DNA from: Oscillospiraceae bacterium
Lineage (GTDB): Bacteria; Bacillota; Clostridia; Oscillospirales; Ruminococcaceae
Direction: 5' to 3'
Assembly: GCA_017521325.1 (NCBI GenBank)
Contig: JAFXCV010000067.1
Coordinates: 30,694-94,693 of the forward strand
DNA: 64,000 nt
How positions within the stretch are numbered: position 1 is the stretch's first letter; every line of letters begins with the position of its first letter. Shown in pieces: positions 52,236-60,822 of the stretch. Under the pieces are notes generated by a model, which ran no database searches, had not been told where the DNA came from, and saw nothing but the letters and a program-made list of their open reading frames with translations. Both the position numbers and the translations under genes were made by a program.

Positions 52236-54971
52236 CTATTCTTCGGTTTCCTGTGTGTTGTGGCTGTCATTGACATCCGCAATGATCATGCTGCCACGCA
52301 TCATCAGCTGTCCGGTCTTGGAGCCAGCCTCGTGGGGCTTTCCGGCATGGATATATGCCTTCAGCTCCGTTCCCTCAAGGGAAATATCGCCGCTGCCCTT
52401 GGCATCGCCGATGCCTGTGATCTCGCCGCCCTCGGCATTGACCTCGACCTTGCAGTTCTTGGTGAAAACATCCACCTTGCCGCCGATGGCGCCGATGCAG
52501 GTGCCGAAATTGGTACGCATGAAGAAGCAGAGCCTGCCGTCGGAAACATAAATTTCGCCCTCGCCCTGATTCAGCACACCCATGCCGACAACTCTCGTGC
52601 CTGCGCCGTGGTAGGTCACATCGGTTCTGCATTCAATGTGCGTTTCTCCCGAAAGGCTGCCCATGCCGACGGTGCTGATGCCGTTGATCTCCAGATCCAG
52701 TGTGCAGTCGGGGTTTGCGTAGATCATGGACGAGCCGTTTGCACAGCCGATGCCCACGCCGTTCGGAGAACCAAGCTCCACACGGATGTCGCCGCTTTCG
52801 AGTACGATCTCGGAATCGTCGGGGTTCGTGCCGCCGCCGATGCCCACGCTGCGGTCGCAGTTGCAGATGATCTCGACTCTGCCGCTCGAATTGAGCGTGA
52901 TGCATCCGTAGCTGCTTTCGCAGTCGCCGCCGATGCCGTAGCCGAATTTGGAGTAGCAGTCGATCTTCAGATCGCCGCCGCCCACAAGCTTGAAGAAGCT
53001 GCCCTGCGGCACACGGATACCCATGTAATTCATAGAATTTCTGCCCTCAACCGTCAGCGTCAGCTGTGCATAGCTGCCGATGCTGATGCAGGGCTTTTCC
53101 TTGCTCACGAGATTGACATTCCGCAGCGTCAGCTCGCATGCGTGATTTTCCATGACCGCAATATGGATCGGCACCGTCTTTTCGGGATCGCCGATGATGG
53201 TCATATTGTGGCGGAAAATGTGAATGTCGGTATAATTCTGCAGCGCAAGATCCACAAGGTCAAGCACCTCGTCGTTATGCGCATTGTAGATCTTCTTGTG
53301 GCCGCAGCTGTTTTCCAGATTGGTGTTGATGATGATATCCCGCACCTCGGCGGAGATTTCCTCCAGCAGGTAGGGCTTGGGACGGGAGGTGTAATAGCCC
53401 TGAACGAGATCGACACCCAGACGGATGACGGTTCTCAGATCCTCCTCCTCCTCAACGCCTTCGGCAAGCACCTGAATCTGGTTGTCATGTGCATAGTCGA
53501 TGATGCCGGAAACGAGCTGCTGCTTCTTGGTATCCTTGCAGATGTCGGAGATGAGGCACCGGTCGATCTTCACATACTGCGGGAGATTCCGCAGGAGTGT
53601 TGCGGTATTTGCATAGCCCGTGCCGTAGTCGTCAATGGCGATCTGCGTATTGATCATTGCGCAGCGGCGCTTGAGCGCCTTGACATCCTCCTCGGAGGTG
53701 ATGGACTGCTCGATGATCTCCATGACAGTCTTTTCAAACAGGCCCTCATAGGTCAGCATCAGCTCGTTGAAATCATTGTCATTGAGCAGCTTGCTTGCAA
53801 TGCAGTTGATAAACAGCTTTTTATTGGAAAATGCGTTCTGGTGCTTGCTCAGATAGCGCATGCAGTTGAACATGGTCGCATATTCGATGTCATAAAGACG
53901 GTTGTATTTTGCCGCAAGACTCAGGAGCTGTTCGGGATCGAAATACTCATTGCGCATGAGTGCTTCATAGGCAACCACGTTGCCCGTATGCGCATCGACG
54001 ATCGGCTGAAAATGATAGGTCAGCTGATTCTCGGAAATAATGGTGTTGAACAGCTGTTCATTGCGGTACTCGTCCTTTTTGCGCTCGTAATGCTCCTGTG
54101 AGAAGCGTGTGATGGGATTCTGGGTGTTGTGCTGCGTTTCGAACAGCGCAAACTCCGCATAGGGAATGAGCTTGCTCAGGGTATTGCCCTCATCAGGATA
54201 AACCGCAAGTCCTGCGTAGAGATTCAGTCCTGAACGTCCCGCATGCCCCGTCGTGCTGACGATCTGTCCGAAATCATCGGAAATCGTGCATTCTGCAATG
54301 GCATTTCGCATCTGCTGGAGCAGCATAAAGACGTTGGCTTCCTCCATATCCACAAAGCACACATAGAAATTCTGGAAGGATTTGGTCGAAAACAGGACGT
54401 TTTCTCCCGCAAATCTCCCCAGCACCTCCGCAACCGATGCCATGCAGTAGTTGGTGCTGTTGGCGCTTGCGAAGTCTGCGATTTTGTCCAGACCGTCCAC
54501 ATGGAGTGCCGCAATGGAAATGCGGTTTGCCTTCTGGAAGCGCCGCTGCACGAGGTTAGAGAACGTCGGAAAGCGCAGCATGCTCGTCACATCGTCGTAA
54601 TCCTGCTGGCGGTAGTCGGCGATCTGCTGACCGACACGGCGGGACATTTCCTCCACAAAGCCGATCTCATCGCCGTCACGCTGCGTAAAATGAAGCTTCA
54701 GATAGCGCTTTTCCGCACCTGCACGGAAAACGTAAAGGTTCTGCTCGCCCTCCACAGGCTCCGAAGTCAGCTTGCGGATCAGCTCCTTGTAAGCGTCCTT
54801 GGACAGCGTTTTCGGCACACCGAAGATGCGCTGGGCATTGTCATCCAGAAACGCAGTCTGGACGGTTTCTTTATATGTAAATGAACCAACATTGTGGAAC
54901 AATTGGGTAAACAGCTTCCAGTCCTCCGAAAGGGAAACATGGTTCTGTCTTGTTAATCGGAAAATACTCAT
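52236..54971 (-). CDS. EAL-domain c-di-GMP phosphodiesterase with degenerate GGDEF and C-terminal beta-helix-like domain
   Basis: A 911-residue cytoplasmic protein. N-terminal sensor-like region (1-120); a GGDEF fold (about 125-300) lacking the GGDEF motif, so probably inactive; an EAL domain (about 310-560) with the catalytic set apparently present (YEALMRNEYF, FINCIAS, MEIIEQS, IDDYGTGYAN, VKIDR, LAEGVEEEEDL, VQGYY). The last 300 residues are Gly-rich strands repeating patterns such as SVGIGGGTN, NGVGIGCANG and STVGMGSLSG, as in parallel beta-helices. This last fusion is unusual. There is no signal peptide or membrane helix. Confidence 0.85.
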   Translation of the reverse strand: MSIFRLTRQNHVSLSEDWKLFTQLFHNVGSFTYKETVQTAFLDDNAQRIFGVPKTLSKDAYKELIRKLTSEPVEGEQNLYVFRAGAEKRYLKLHFTQRDGDEIGFVEEMSRRVGQQIADYRQQDYDDVTSMLRFPTFSNLVQRRFQKANRISIAALHVDGLDKIADFASANSTNYCMASVAEVLGRFAGENVLFSTKSFQNFYVCFVDMEEANVFMLLQQMRNAIAECTISDDFGQIVSTTGHAGRSGLNLYAGLAVYPDEGNTLSKLIPYAEFALFETQHNTQNPITRFSQEHYERKKDEYRNEQLFNTIISENQLTYHFQPIVDAHTGNVVAYEALMRNEYFDPEQLLSLAAKYNRLYDIEYATMFNCMRYLSKHQNAFSNKKLFINCIASKLLNDNDFNELMLTYEGLFEKTVMEIIEQSITSEEDVKALKRRCAMINTQIAIDDYGTGYANTATLLRNLPQYVKIDRCLISDICKDTKKQQLVSGIIDYAHDNQIQVLAEGVEEEEDLRTVIRLGVDLVQGYYTSRPKPYLLEEISAEVRDIIINTNLENSCGHKKIYNAHNDEVLDLVDLALQNYTDIHIFRHNMTIIGDPEKTVPIHIAVMENHACELTLRNVNLVSKEKPCISIGSYAQLTLTVEGRNSMNYMGIRVPQGSFFKLVGGGDLKIDCYSKFGYGIGGDCESSYGCITLNSSGRVEIICNCDRSVGIGGGTNPDDSEIVLESGDIRVELGSPNGVGIGCANGSSMIYANPDCTLDLEINGISTVGMGSLSGETHIECRTDVTYHGAGTRVVGMGVLNQGEGEIYVSDGRLCFFMRTNFGTCIGAIGGKVDVFTKNCKVEVNAEGGEITGIGDAKGSGDISLEGTELKAYIHAGKPHEAGSKTGQLMMRGSMIIADVNDSHNTQETEE

Positions 54972-55075
54972 AATTCCGCCCTTTCTTTTGTCTTTGCCAT
55001 CATCCCTGCATGCGCTGCAGGGGGCAGTTCACGAAACTGTGCAGTGGATCTCTGTCGCTGCACATACACACTTCT

Positions 55076-55105
55076 ATTATAACCGATATACAGGGGTGTT
55101 GTCAA
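55076..55105 (-). promoter_or_regulatory. EAL-gene promoter
   Basis: On the minus strand: TTGACA (55100-55105), 18-base spacer, TATAAT (55076-55081), 104 bases before the start codon. Confidence 0.75.
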
Positions 55106-55289
55106 CAGATAATTTATGTACAAACAAAAATAGCCTGTTCATATTACGGACGCTGCCGATGTTTCGGAAATTCGCCTGAAACAGTATCACATATCTGTAT
55201 GAAAGCTGCGTGTGAAACAGATGAAGTTTCTGTTTTCTTGAAAGGTATATTTTACCTTGCTGTCTGCTTCTCGTCAGGTGTTCTCTTGA

Positions 55290-55385
55290 ACCCCCACCCC
55301 CTGACTCCCTCCCCGGAGGGGAGGAGGAATGAAATAGGGGTCTGCGACCCCTTAACCCCATAAGGCGCAGCTCTCCTGCGGCGCA
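55290..55385 (+). repeat. GC-rich dispersed repeat, second copy
   Basis: Aligns with the complement of about 40447-40545: a CCCCCACCCCC block, the hairpin CTCCCC-GGAGGGGAG, an A-rich joint, a GGGGTCTGCGACCCC hairpin and a CTCCTGCGG end. Confidence 0.65.
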
Positions 55386-55448
55386 ATTTCCGACAGTCCG
55401 ATTCCCTGCCTGCTTTGTGAAAGAAGGGCGAAAAAATGATGAAAACAG

Positions 55449-55477
55449 TTGCAATCCGACAGCCGTTATGGTATAAT
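55449..55477 (+). promoter_or_regulatory. BspA-operon promoter (TTGCAA type)
   Basis: TTGCAA (55449-55454), 17-base spacer, TATAAT (55472-55477) with TGG before the -10; 67 bases before the first ATG. Confidence 0.75.
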
Positions 55478-55544
55478 GACTATGTGTTGCACATTTTTGG
55501 AGAGGAAGAATGTGCGGAAAATTTTCAATAAAGGGGAAGTACTG

Positions 55545-56789
55545 ATGAAACTGAAACAATACACGGCGGCACTTGCAGCCGCAATGCTGCTTGCGGCAAT
55601 GCCCATGGCGGCATATGCCGACAATGATACAACGGAAACAGCCACAGAAACGACTGTTTCTGCGGAAAGCACGGAAACACAGACTTCAGAAACCGAAAAG
55701 CCCAAGAAGAAAACCACCGAGGACGGGCTGTACAATTACGGCTACGACGAGGACGGCAATATCCGCCTGCTGGATTTCAACATGCGAGGTCAGCAGGGCG
55801 AAGTGATCATTCCCTCCGAAATTGAGGGCAAGCCCGTTGTTTACATCGGAAATGCCTGCTTTCTGGAGATTTACGGCATCACCTCCGCTGTGATTCCGAA
55901 AACGGTCAAGAACGTGGGCGAGAGCATTTTCTACGGCTGCACATCCCTTGAAAAGATCACGGTCGAGGAGAGCAACCCCTATTTCACCGCCACCGAGGAC
56001 GGCGTGCTGATGGGCGACGGCGGCAAATTCATTGTCTGCTATCCCCCCGGAAGAAAGGCGGAGAGCTACACGATTCCCGACGGCGTGGACGAGATCGCAC
56101 CCGGCTGCTTTGCCTATGCGCAGTACCTCAAAACGGTGACCATTCCCAATACGGTCGGATACATCGACAATCTGGCGTTCTCCCGTTCGGGCATTGAGCG
56201 CATTGCAATTCCCGACAGCGTGGTGCAGATCGACGATTATGCATTCTCCTACTGCGAGAATCTCTCCGAGGTCAACCTCGGCAAGGGCGTGGAGAGCATT
56301 TACCATGCGGCGTTTGCGTTCTGTCCGAAGCTGACGGAAATCAAGCTCCCTGATTCCCTGCTGCTGATCGGGCAGTATGCCTTCTGCGGCACGGGTATGA
56401 AATCCGTGACCATTCCGTCGAGTGTGGAAACCATCAATTTCTGCGCATTCGGCTATGATGAGGATTTATCCCCCATCAGCGATTTTGTCATTTACGGCGA
56501 GCCGTATTCCGCAGCGCAGATGTATTGCTCCGCAAGCGACAGCGAGAATGAATATGAGAATAATTTCACCTTCATCAACGTGCAGAATCCCGATTCCACC
56601 GTGGAAAACGCAGAGTCCGAGGAGGAGGGAACCGAACCGCAGAAAACTGCGATGGGAGATCCGGAAAAGACACGGAATATCGTGATTGCAGTATGCGGCA
56701 CCGTTTTAGCGGCAGTACTTGCCGTGGCAGGCGTTCTGTTCTTCAGAAGCCGCAAAAAGAAGGAACAGGGTGAAGAAAATGAGAAATAA
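55545..56789 (+). CDS. Membrane-anchored BspA-type LRR surface protein 1
   Basis: 414 residues. Signal peptide (1-25), Thr/Glu-rich linker (26-60), LRR_5/BspA-type repeats (about 65-330; for example SVVQIDDYAFSYCENLSEVN), then a single C-terminal helix (IVIAVCGTVLAAVLAVAGVL) and a basic/acidic tail RKKKEQGEENEK. The LRR domain faces outward. The ATG at 55545 follows AAAGGGGAAG. First of four paralogs in one operon; no dockerin or sortase signal. Confidence 0.88.
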   Translation: MKLKQYTAALAAAMLLAAMPMAAYADNDTTETATETTVSAESTETQTSETEKPKKKTTEDGLYNYGYDEDGNIRLLDFNMRGQQGEVIIPSEIEGKPVVYIGNACFLEIYGITSAVIPKTVKNVGESIFYGCTSLEKITVEESNPYFTATEDGVLMGDGGKFIVCYPPGRKAESYTIPDGVDEIAPGCFAYAQYLKTVTIPNTVGYIDNLAFSRSGIERIAIPDSVVQIDDYAFSYCENLSEVNLGKGVESIYHAAFAFCPKLTEIKLPDSLLLIGQYAFCGTGMKSVTIPSSVETINFCAFGYDEDLSPISDFVIYGEPYSAAQMYCSASDSENEYENNFTFINVQNPDSTVENAESEEEGTEPQKTAMGDPEKTRNIVIAVCGTVLAAVLAVAGVLFFRSRKKKEQGEENEK

Positions 56790-58014
56790 CACCAATTTCC
56801 TCCGCACGCTCGGTACATGGATGGCGGCGGTGCTGATGGCGATTTCTCCGCTGACGGCTTCGGCAGAGAATCTCTTCCCCGGCGGCACGCAGGAGCATTC
56901 CGAGGGCGTGACGCTTGACGGTCGGTGGTCGTACTACGATTACGGCAACGGCACGATGGGTGTTCGCTGCAAAAACAAGGAACTAAAGCATGCAAAAATT
57001 CCGTCCGAGATTAACGGCAAGCCTGTCACCATGATCGACAGCGACTGCTTCAAGGACAATGCAGTGCTCGAATCTGTGGAGATTCCCTCCACCGTCACCT
57101 ATATTGAGGATTTTGCGTTCTACAACTGCACAAACCTCAAATCCCTTTCGCTGCCCGCAAATCTAAACCGCATCGACTGGCAGGCATTCTACAACTGTTC
57201 AAGTCTGACGGAAATCACCATTCCTGCCTCCGTGACCATTATTGAGGAGTTCGTTTTTGAGGGCTGCACCTCCATGAAGGAGATCAAGGTTTCCGACGCC
57301 AACAAGAATTTCAAGAGTCAGGACGGCGTGCTGTTTGACATCGGCATGACGCAGCTGATCTACTATCCCCCTTCCAAGGAGGACAAGACCTATGACATCC
57401 CCGACGGCTGCACAAAAATCGAGGACTGGGCATTTATCGGCAGCAAATATCTCGAAACCATCGACCTTGCAGGCGTGACGGAAATCGGCGAGGATGCGTT
57501 CTATCACTGCACCGCCCTGAAAAGCGTGGAGCTTCCCGAGGGGCTTTCCGAGCTGAAAAGTGCCACCTTCGGCAGCTGCACGGCACTGACCGAGGTGATA
57601 CTCCCGTTTTCACTCGATTCCATCGGTGATTCGGCATTTTACAGCTGCACCTCGCTTTCAAGCATCAACATCCCCGGCAGAGTTGACACCATCGGCAATT
57701 ACGCATTTTACAATTGCCCGTCGCTCAAATCCATCGCCATCAATGATGCCGTAAAGAACATCGGTGATTTTGCGCTGGGCTTCTATTATGATGCCGAAAC
57801 GGAATCCAACAAGCGCCTGCCCGGATTTGTGGTGGATACCCACAGCGGCACTGCCGCACATGAGTACTGCTCGGTCAACAGCATCAAAAGCACGGGCGGC
57901 ATCACGCAGAGCGGCGTATTTATCACCATCATCGTTGTCATTATTGTGCTGGTGGTGGGCGCAGTGGTCGGAATTCTGGTGATTCAGAAAAAAGTGAATC
58001 AGCCCTATCAATAA
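56779..58014 (+). CDS. Membrane-anchored BspA-type LRR surface protein 2
   Basis: 411 residues. Signal peptide (1-30), opening module DGRWSYYDYGNGTMGVRCKN, LRR_5 repeats (TYIEDFAFYNCTNLKSLSLP), C-terminal helix (VFITIIVVIIVLVVGAVVGI) and short tail QKKVNQPYQ. It overlaps the first gene by 11 bases, so the two are coupled. Confidence 0.87.
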   Translation: MRNNTNFLRTLGTWMAAVLMAISPLTASAENLFPGGTQEHSEGVTLDGRWSYYDYGNGTMGVRCKNKELKHAKIPSEINGKPVTMIDSDCFKDNAVLESVEIPSTVTYIEDFAFYNCTNLKSLSLPANLNRIDWQAFYNCSSLTEITIPASVTIIEEFVFEGCTSMKEIKVSDANKNFKSQDGVLFDIGMTQLIYYPPSKEDKTYDIPDGCTKIEDWAFIGSKYLETIDLAGVTEIGEDAFYHCTALKSVELPEGLSELKSATFGSCTALTEVILPFSLDSIGDSAFYSCTSLSSINIPGRVDTIGNYAFYNCPSLKSIAINDAVKNIGDFALGFYYDAETESNKRLPGFVVDTHSGTAAHEYCSVNSIKSTGGITQSGVFITIIVVIIVLVVGAVVGILVIQKKVNQPYQ

Positions 58015-58031
58015 CCGGCGGAGGATATGAC

Positions 58032-59231
58032 ATGAAACTGATAAAATTTACAGGAGCGGCGCTTGCATCGGCAATGCTGACTGCCATGCTTTCCGCAGTG
58101 ACGGCTGCGGCAGCAAATGACGCCTATGACGGAAAAACAAGTAATGGAAATTACGGCTATATTCTGAAAGAAAACGGCACAATTACGGTGGATTGCCTCA
58201 ATTCCCAGCTTGAAACCGCAGAGGTTCCTGCACAGATAGACGGCTATGCCGTGACCGGACTTGCGGACGGATGCTTTGACGGCTGCGAGTTCCTCACGGA
58301 AATTTCGCTCCCCGACGGGCTTGTAGAAATCGGCGACGCTGCGTTCTATGACTGCATAAAGCTCACGGAAATCACCCTTCCCGAAACCGTGACTACCATC
58401 GGCTCGGACGCTTTCAGCGGCTGCACGGCGCTTTCGGAAATCACGATTCCCGAAAGCGTGACGGAGATCCGCAGCTATGCCTTCGATTCCACCGAGGGTA
58501 TGACGGCATTCCATGTAGCGCAGGGGAATCCCAATTACACCGCCATCGACGGCGTGCTGTTCGACAAGGCATGCACCACGCTCCTGCGGTATCCCGAGGC
58601 GAAGGCGGATGCATCCTATACCGTTCCCGCTGCCTGCCGCAGCATTGCGGACTGGGCATTCATCGGGGCAAAAAATCTTGAAGCAATCGACCTTGCAAAT
58701 GTGCAGACCATCGGCGAGGACGCCTTCTACTACTGCGTGGGACTCAAATCCGTTGTGATCCCCGAGGGTGTCGAGGAACTGGTAGGTGCGGCATTCTGCT
58801 ATTGCGTGGGACTTGAGGAAATCAAACTCCCCTCCACACTCAAAAAAATCGGCGAAAACTGCTTTTATTCCTGCACCGCCCTCACGGAGGTTCGTCTTCC
58901 TCACGGATTGCAGCAGATTGACAGCTATGCGTTCTTCCACTGCACATCCCTGAAGAAGATCAATATTCCAAAGACTGTGGAAACCATTTCCGGCTACTGC
59001 ATCGGCTATTTCTACGACGAGGAATCCGAAGGACGTGGCGTGCAGGAGAATCTGACCGTGCAGGTCACAAAGCAGACCGCAGGCTATACCTATGCATCGG
59101 GAAATGACCTGACATATGAATTTGTCAGCGGCATCCCTGCGCAGACCATCGTGACGGGTGTCATCATCGCTGTTGTCATTGCGGCTGCGGCGGTCATGGG
59201 TTTTATCATGCTGAAAAGAAAGAGAAGGTAA
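58032..59231 (+). CDS. Membrane-anchored BspA-type LRR surface protein 3
   Basis: 399 residues. Signal peptide (1-27), module NGNYGYILKENGTITVDCLN, LRR_5 repeats (TTIGSDAFSGCTALSEITIP), C-terminal helix (VTGVIIAVVIAAAAVMGFI) and tail KRKRR. GCGGAGG precedes the ATG; its stop shares a base with the next start. Confidence 0.87.
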   Translation: MKLIKFTGAALASAMLTAMLSAVTAAAANDAYDGKTSNGNYGYILKENGTITVDCLNSQLETAEVPAQIDGYAVTGLADGCFDGCEFLTEISLPDGLVEIGDAAFYDCIKLTEITLPETVTTIGSDAFSGCTALSEITIPESVTEIRSYAFDSTEGMTAFHVAQGNPNYTAIDGVLFDKACTTLLRYPEAKADASYTVPAACRSIADWAFIGAKNLEAIDLANVQTIGEDAFYYCVGLKSVVIPEGVEELVGAAFCYCVGLEEIKLPSTLKKIGENCFYSCTALTEVRLPHGLQQIDSYAFFHCTSLKKINIPKTVETISGYCIGYFYDEESEGRGVQENLTVQVTKQTAGYTYASGNDLTYEFVSGIPAQTIVTGVIIAVVIAAAAVMGFIMLKRKRR

Positions 59232-60772
59232 TGGCTATGTTTATCAAGAAACTCCTTGCTGCCTGCATGGCAGGCATGCTCATGCTGGGCACTGCGGCGG
59301 TACTTCCGGCTGCGGCGGATACCCAGACAGCCACGGAAGCCCCCAAAACCTACGAGGACGGCATGTTCACCTTTGCCTATGTGGACGGCGGCGTGGAGCT
59401 GTATGCCTGCGATACCTCGGCATATGCAGTAAAAATTCCGGCAACAACGGACGGCTACCCGATCGTTTCCATCGCCGAGAATGCATTCTACGGCTGCGCA
59501 GAGCTGCAGTCGGTCACCATCGGTGAAAATGTGAAGAAGATCGGAAAATCCGCTTTCATGAACTGCTTGTCGCTCAAGAAGATCGTGATTCCCGATAACG
59601 TCAAGGAAATCGGCAGCTACGCTTTCTGCGGCTGCGCATCTCTTGCGGAGGCGGTCTTGCCCGAGGGGCTGACGGAAATTCCCGAAGGCGCATTCTACGA
59701 ATGTCCCGTACTGCAGGATATCAATTATCCGCAGTCGCTCACCCTCATCAATGCGGCGGCATTCTACGGCTGCAATCTGCTGCCGACGCCCGAATTCCCC
59801 GCATCCCTCACAAATCTCGGTGACTACGCCTTCGGCTTCTGCTATGCGATCGAGGAGGTCAATCTTCCCGAAACTATGACGCAGCTCCCGACTGCACCGT
59901 TCTATGGCTGCGTGGGCATTACGGAATTTACGATTCCCAAAAACATGACCAACATCGGCGCAATGCCGTTTCTGGGCTGTTCTGCATTGAGCAGCTATTC
60001 CGTTGCAGAGGGCAACAATGCGTATGTGGTCATTGACGATGTACTTTATAACACCGAACGGCAGGTGCTGTATGCCTATCCTCCGGGAAAAACGGACGAG
60101 GTATTCACGATTCCCGACGGCGTGACGACCATTTATGATGCAGCATTCTTTGCGGCGACAAATCTCAAACAGATCAATTTCCCGAAGACGCTTTTGCATA
60201 TCAATGCAGGTGCATTTGAGTACTGCGAGGAGCTGACGGCAATCGAACTGCCGCAGGGTCTGCAGGCAATCGGGGACAACGCCTTTGCCGACTGCCCGAA
60301 GCTTTCCGCTGTTACATTCCCGCCGAGCCTGACGAGAATCGGAAACTACGCATTCTACGCATGCCCCGAGCTGAAAACCGTGACGCTCCCGAAAAACTGC
60401 AATACCGTGGGTCAGTATGCTTTCGGATACACCGACAGCGACGCCCCGAATGCGGACGGCGAGTACGAGCCTGTGAAAATCAAGGGCTTCAAGCAGAAGG
60501 GCGGTTCCGGAATGTCCGCCGGAATGATCACACTGATCATCGCAGGTGCTGCGGTGCTTCTCGTGATCTGCTTCCTGCTGGTGATGGTCATCCGCAAGAA
60601 TCAGCTGACGGTGGATGAAAAGAAGAAGTCCGCCGAAGCGGAAGAAGCGGCAGAGCTTGCGGAGGAGGACAAGGTCTATGTGAACATCCTTGATACGCTC
60701 GAGGAGGACGAAACGGATTATGAGAATTTCGAGGGTGAGGAAGATTCCGAGCCTGCGGATGATGACGAGTAA
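59231..60772 (+). CDS. Membrane-anchored BspA-type LRR surface protein 4 with acidic tail
   Basis: 513 residues. Signal peptide (1-29), LRR_5 repeats with the Cys-containing unit AFYGCAELQSVTIGENVKKI, a C-terminal helix near residues 430-455 (MITLIIAGAAVLLVICFLLV), then a cytoplasmic tail of about 60 residues that is very rich in Glu and Asp. The tail is far longer than in the other three and could bind a partner. An ATG at 59237 is an alternative start, closer to a GAGAAGG site. Confidence 0.86.
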   Translation: MAMFIKKLLAACMAGMLMLGTAAVLPAAADTQTATEAPKTYEDGMFTFAYVDGGVELYACDTSAYAVKIPATTDGYPIVSIAENAFYGCAELQSVTIGENVKKIGKSAFMNCLSLKKIVIPDNVKEIGSYAFCGCASLAEAVLPEGLTEIPEGAFYECPVLQDINYPQSLTLINAAAFYGCNLLPTPEFPASLTNLGDYAFGFCYAIEEVNLPETMTQLPTAPFYGCVGITEFTIPKNMTNIGAMPFLGCSALSSYSVAEGNNAYVVIDDVLYNTERQVLYAYPPGKTDEVFTIPDGVTTIYDAAFFAATNLKQINFPKTLLHINAGAFEYCEELTAIELPQGLQAIGDNAFADCPKLSAVTFPPSLTRIGNYAFYACPELKTVTLPKNCNTVGQYAFGYTDSDAPNADGEYEPVKIKGFKQKGGSGMSAGMITLIIAGAAVLLVICFLLVMVIRKNQLTVDEKKKSAEAEEAAELAEEDKVYVNILDTLEEDETDYENFEGEEDSEPADDDE

Positions 60773-60775
60773 TTG

Positions 60776-60818
60776 AAAATTGCCCCTGCGATGTGGCAGG
60801 GGCAATTTTTATTCTTTC
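60776..60818. terminator. Bidirectional terminator after the BspA operon
   Basis: Stem AAAATTGCCCCTGC with its complement (60796-60809), then TTATTCTTTCTTC on the plus strand; the A-run on the other side serves the converging GGDEF gene. Confidence 0.85.
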
Positions 60819-60822
60819 TTCT

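Larger units (their letters stand above)
54972..55544. other. Divergent intergenic region EAL gene/BspA operon
   Basis: 573 bases without a credible gene. Contains the EAL-gene promoter, a copy of the GC-rich dispersed repeat (55290-55385, with ATAGGGGTCTGCGACCCC hairpin) and the BspA operon promoter. Confidence 0.6.

Noticed and set aside
52107..54101. 664-codon plus-strand ORF over the EAL gene
   Set aside because: Low-complexity Ala/Asp/His composition and exact coincidence with the real gene's wobble positions; no start context.
55077..55559. 160-codon ORF in the EAL-BspA gap
   Set aside because: It runs through the dispersed repeat and both promoters and has no family resemblance.
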